From contig JBJMSU010000238.1 of NCBI GenBank assembly GCA_045801465.1, positions 1 through 17,717 on the forward strand: 17,717 nt of DNA. The letters run 5' to 3'. Each line of letters begins with the position of its first letter. The stretch's first letter is position 1. Position numbers and translations under genes: made by a program. The notes beneath the pieces were generated by a model. That model saw only the letters and a list, made by a program, of their open reading frames with translations, was not told where the DNA came from and searched no databases. Below are positions 15,238 to 17,717 of this stretch, in pieces. This DNA is from DATFWC01 sp045801465. Lineage in GTDB: Bacteria; Pseudomonadota; Alphaproteobacteria; Rhizobiales; Xanthobacteraceae.

Positions 15238-15313
15238 TAGTGCCGCTTTTCGATTTGAAGTTCCTAAACGAGCTTGCGGCAATCGCTGTAGGAACTTCAA
15301 ATCGGCGGCACTA
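15238..15313. repeat. Long hairpin element 2, related to element 1
   Basis: The left arm 15238-15266 starts TAGTGCCGC and ends GATTTGAAGTTCCTA. The right arm 15289-15313 is its complement, except that TTTT in the left arm has no partner. The loop is 22 bases. Like element 1 it begins TAGTGCC, has GAAGTTC in the arm, ends GGCACTA, and is about 75 bases long. The two lie 15 bases apart and are clearly of one family, although the inner arms differ. Confidence 0.75.
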
Positions 15314-15411
15314 CTGCCTGACCCATTGTGGGCGTGGGCCGCCCACCGGAAATCTTTCATTGATTTTGTGAGCAGCGTAATCTGCCGAACCGGAAAGGGC
15401 ACGGTGGAGCA

Positions 15412-16401
15412 ATGGATTTCGGGATTCGCGGAATTGCGCCACGCCTGAGCGTCATTCTGATGGTGGTGCTGGCTGCCCTGATCGCGCCATCCGCGGTCAG
15501 CGCGCAGGATTATCCGTCACGGCCGGTGAAGATGATCGTTCCGGTTCCGGCCGGTGGCATCACCGACGTGCTGGCGCGCATTCTGCAGGAGCCGCTCACG
15601 CGCAAATGGGGCCAGCCAATCGTGATCGACAATCGGCCGGGCGCCGGCGGCAATCTCGGCACCGAGGCGGCGTTCAAATCCGACCCCGACGGCTATACGG
15701 TGCTGTTCTCGATCCCGGGGCCGTTCACGGTCAATCCGACGCTCTATCAGAAACTCAATTTCGACCCGTCCGAATTCGTGCCGGTCGCGCTGCTGGCGAC
15801 CATTCCGACCGCGCTGATCGCCGGCCCCAAGGTGCCGGCGCGGACGCTTCCCGAATTCATCGCCTATGCACGCGCGAATCCTGGGAAGGTCACGGTCGCG
15901 ACCCAGGGGCCCGCGACCACGTCGCATCTGACGTCGGAATGGTTCCAGCAGGTGGCCGACGTCAAGTTCGTCACCGTCCCGTACCGCGGCTCAGCGCCGG
16001 CGCTGCAGGGCATGCTCGCCGGCGACGTCGACGTCATGTTCGACAATCTCGGGGTCTCGCTCGCCCTGGTGAGGGAGGGGCGGCTCAAGGTGCTGGCGGT
16101 CGCGACCGAGAAGCGCCTGGCGAGCGTGCCCGATGCAGCAGCGATCGCTGAGACGCTGCCCGGCTTCGTGTCCGCGACCTGGGTCGGCGCCTTCCTGCCG
16201 CCGAAGACGCCGAAGCAGATCGCCGACAAGCTGACCGCCGACTTCACCGAAGCGGTGCGCGAGCCGCAGGTCGCGCGGCGGTTTCGCGATCATGCCTCCG
16301 AGCCGGCCGGCCTTGCGCCCGAGGCGACCGCGGCGTTCGTGCGCAACGAGGCGGAGCGCTGGAAGAAAGTCATCCACACGGCGGGCATCAAGCTGGATTG
16401 A
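15412..16401 (+). CDS. Bug-family (TctC-like) periplasmic solute-binding receptor
   Basis: This 329-residue protein is a tripartite-tricarboxylate-transporter-type receptor, which binds carboxylates or amides in the periplasm. It has an N-terminal signal peptide (hydrophobic core VILMVVLAALIAPS, cut after VSA, mature start QDYPSRP). The classic Bug motifs follow: VKMIVPVPAGGITDVLAR, VIDNRPGAGGNLGTEAAFKSDPDGYT, and GDVDVMFDNLG with LKVLAVATEKR. ATG 15412 is the start; GGAG at 15406-15409 is only two bases away, so initiation may be weak. No TctA/TctB membrane genes are nearby, so it is an orphan receptor, as most members of this family are. The ligand cannot be predicted. Confidence 0.93.
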   Translation: MDFGIRGIAPRLSVILMVVLAALIAPSAVSAQDYPSRPVKMIVPVPAGGITDVLARILQEPLTRKWGQPIVIDNRPGAGGNLGTEAAFKSDPDGYTVLFSIPGPFTVNPTLYQKLNFDPSEFVPVALLATIPTALIAGPKVPARTLPEFIAYARANPGKVTVATQGPATTSHLTSEWFQQVADVKFVTVPYRGSAPALQGMLAGDVDVMFDNLGVSLALVREGRLKVLAVATEKRLASVPDAAAIAETLPGFVSATWVGAFLPPKTPKQIADKLTADFTEAVREPQVARRFRDHASEPAGLAPEATAAFVRNEAERWKKVIHTAGIKLD

Positions 16402-16405
16402 ACTC

Positions 16406-16501
16406 TCGTCGTCCCCGCGCAAGCGGGGACCCATAACCACAGGCGGAGAATATATTGCACAGTCGACGTTCATAGGTTCCCGCCTTTTGCGGGAACGACC
16501 G
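16406..16501. repeat. Double-hairpin palindromic repeat, copy 2
   Basis: Two perfect 8-bp hairpins face each other: GTCCCCGC-GCAA-GCGGGGAC (16411-16430) and GTTCCCGC-CTTTT-GCGGGAAC (16476-16496). They are flanked by CGTC on the left and CGACC on the right, so the whole unit of about 96 bases is itself an imperfect palindrome. It follows the receptor stop by four bases and ends ten bases before the MetE-like start. The layout matches the copy at 6515-6628, also just after a solute-receptor gene. Confidence 0.75.
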
Positions 16502-16511
16502 GATAGGCAAC

Positions 16512-17651
16512 ATGCAGCGCAGCACCGAGCGAATCCTCACCACTCATGTCGGCAGCCTGCCGCGGCCGCCCGATCTGCTGCAGATGGTGCAGAACGGCGC
16601 CGCATTCGATCCGCCGGCAAATGCCGCCCGCCTCCGCGCCGCCGTGAACGAGATCGTCAAGAAGCAGATCGAGCTCGAGCTCGACGTCATCGACGACGGC
16701 GAATTCGGCAAGCCGAGCTTCGTCTCCTATGTGAACGAACGGCTCGGCGGCTTCGAGGTCGATCCGAGCCCCAGCCCGAGCCCATGGGCGGGATCGCGCG
16801 AGGCGGCGTCGTTCCCGGAGTTCTATGGCGAGACACATGTGGCCTCGCGCCAGCACCACATGGTGTGCACCGCGCCCATTACCTACAGAGGGCAGAAGCA
16901 GTTGCAGCGCGACATCGACAATTTGAAGGCCGCGCTTCAGGGGGTAAGCCCGGCCGACGTGTTCATGCCGGCGATCTCGCCGTCCAATGTCGAGGACTGG
17001 CAGAAGAACGCCTATTACAAGACCCAGGAGGAATTCCTGTTCGCCATCGCCGAAGCGATGCGCGAGGAGTACCAAGCGATCGTCGACGCCGGTTTCCTGG
17101 TGCAGATCGACGATCCGCGGCTCGTCACCTATTACATGCTGCGGCCGGACTCGACGATCGAGCAGTGCCGCCGCTGGGCCGAGGTGCGGGTCGAGGCGCT
17201 CAATCACGCGCTGCGCGGCATCCCGCCGGAGAAGATCCGCCACCACACCTGCTACGGCATCAACATGGGCCCGCGCGTTCACGACATGGAGCTCAAGGAC
17301 ATCATCGACATCGTCGTCAAGATCCGCGCCGGCGCCTATTCATTCGAAGCGGCGAACCCGCGGCACGAGCACGAGTGGAAGCTGTGGAAGCACGTCGATC
17401 TCGACGGCAAGGTGCTTATCCCCGGCGTCATCTCGCACTCCACCGTGCTGGTGGAGCATCCCGAGCTGATCGCCGACCGCATCGTGCGTTTTGCCAATAT
17501 CGCCGGGCGCGAGAACGTCATTGCCGGCTCGGATTGCGGCTTCGCCACCTTCGCCGGCTCGAAGGAAGTTCACCCCACCATCGTCTGGGCAAAGCTCAAG
17601 GCGCTGAGCGACGGCGCGCGGCTGGCGACCAAGCAGCTGTCGGGGAGGTGA
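16512..17651 (+). CDS. MetE-like (cobalamin-independent methionine synthase C-domain family) methyltransferase
   Basis: This 379-residue, single-domain UROD/MetE-fold protein starts with the conserved RILTTHVGSLPRP motif. It keeps the zinc site of MetE: His245 and Cys247 in HHTCYGINMG, Glu279 in SFEAANPRHEHE, and Cys342 in GSDCGFATF. It lacks the N-terminal half of full-length MetE (about 750 residues), so it is more like the short, stand-alone methyl- or alkyl-transferases that activate a thiol substrate on zinc. A role in C1 transfer from a demethylated catabolite or in methionine synthesis cannot be separated by sequence. ATG 16512 is used; only a weak GGATAGG precedes it. The repeat between it and the Bug receptor makes separate transcription likely. 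Confidence 0.88.
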   Translation: MQRSTERILTTHVGSLPRPPDLLQMVQNGAAFDPPANAARLRAAVNEIVKKQIELELDVIDDGEFGKPSFVSYVNERLGGFEVDPSPSPSPWAGSREAASFPEFYGETHVASRQHHMVCTAPITYRGQKQLQRDIDNLKAALQGVSPADVFMPAISPSNVEDWQKNAYYKTQEEFLFAIAEAMREEYQAIVDAGFLVQIDDPRLVTYYMLRPDSTIEQCRRWAEVRVEALNHALRGIPPEKIRHHTCYGINMGPRVHDMELKDIIDIVVKIRAGAYSFEAANPRHEHEWKLWKHVDLDGKVLIPGVISHSTVLVEHPELIADRIVRFANIAGRENVIAGSDCGFATFAGSKEVHPTIVWAKLKALSDGARLATKQLSGR

Positions 17652-17669
17652 TTGCACGGCGCGCATTCC

Positions 17670-17717
17670 GCCCTCATCCTGAGGAGGCCGCATAGCGGCC
17701 GTCTCGAAGGATGGGGC
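17670..17717. repeat. Palindromic intergenic repeat at the window end
   Basis: An outer stem pairs GCCCTCATCCT (17670-17680) with AGGATGGGGC (17708-17717). An inner perfect 6-bp stem pairs GGCCGC (17686-17691) with GCGGCC (17695-17700) around ATA. The pattern matches the CCTCATCCTGAGGAG-type dispersed repeat I associate with Bradyrhizobium-like genomes. It starts 18 bases after the MetE-like stop and may continue past the window. It may also be a terminator. Confidence 0.65.

Noticed and set aside
16402..17695. Coding reading of the repeats (frame spanning the Bug-MetE gap and the window-end palindrome)
   Set aside because: The translated peptides come from palindromic repeats and an out-of-frame copy of the MetE-like gene.
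1..17717. CRISPR arrays, tRNA or rRNA genes, insertion-sequence transposases, phage genes
   Set aside because: I saw no regularly spaced repeats, cloverleaf-like sequence, rRNA motif or transposase/integrase domain.

Overview
The window is high-GC, gene-dense DNA whose codons strongly favour G or C at the third position. The UreG tail, the DUF47-Pit pair, the Bug-type solute receptor, the MASE1 histidine kinase and many short palindromic intergenic repeats together suggest an alphaproteobacterium of the Hyphomicrobiales (Bradyrhizobium or Xanthobacteraceae-like). This placement is inferred from gene content and style, not from a marker gene.

Layout. 1-306 is the 3' end of ureG. It is followed by a palindromic repeat (309-451) and a leftward VOC-fold protein (464-877). 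1075-2268 is a leftward creatinase/M24-fold protein that has lost most of the metal ligands of the peptidases. Divergent from it is a tightly overlapping rightward set: CoA-transferase-like subunits A and B and an M20-family N-carbamoyl amino acid or allantoate-type amidohydrolase (2351-5173), closed by a probable intrinsic terminator. Next comes a branched-chain-amino-acid-type ABC solute-binding protein (5282-6508) whose frame is cut by a single in-frame TAG.

6638-8293 (leftward) is a low-affinity phosphate transporter with its DUF47 partner. 8832-9011 holds a 59-residue membrane protein with a His-rich tail. 9235-11483 is a rightward pair: a metal-dependent amidohydrolase/decarboxylase and an alpha/beta hydrolase. 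11578-13359 (leftward) is a MASE1 sensor kinase without an adjacent response regulator. 13506-14096 (leftward) is a DUF433/DUF5615 toxin-antitoxin-like pair. Rightward again are an ornithine-cyclodeaminase-fold dehydrogenase (14198-15151), two large hairpin elements, a Bug/TctC solute receptor (15412-16401) and a single-domain MetE-like methyltransferase (16512-17651). The last 48 bases form a palindromic repeat.

How it fits together. Most of the window looks like an uptake-and-catabolism region: two orphan periplasmic receptors, amide/ring hydrolases, a CoA-transferase-like pair and a dehydrogenase, none of whose substrates can be read from sequence. The phosphate transporter, kinase and toxin-antitoxin pair appear to be independent units. 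I did not find a clearly new multi-gene system. The most interesting leads are the amber-interrupted receptor, three enzymes with changed active-site residues (M24-like, CoA-transferase B, amidohydrolase), the hairpin pair that supplies a gene's stop codon, and the unannotated small membrane protein.
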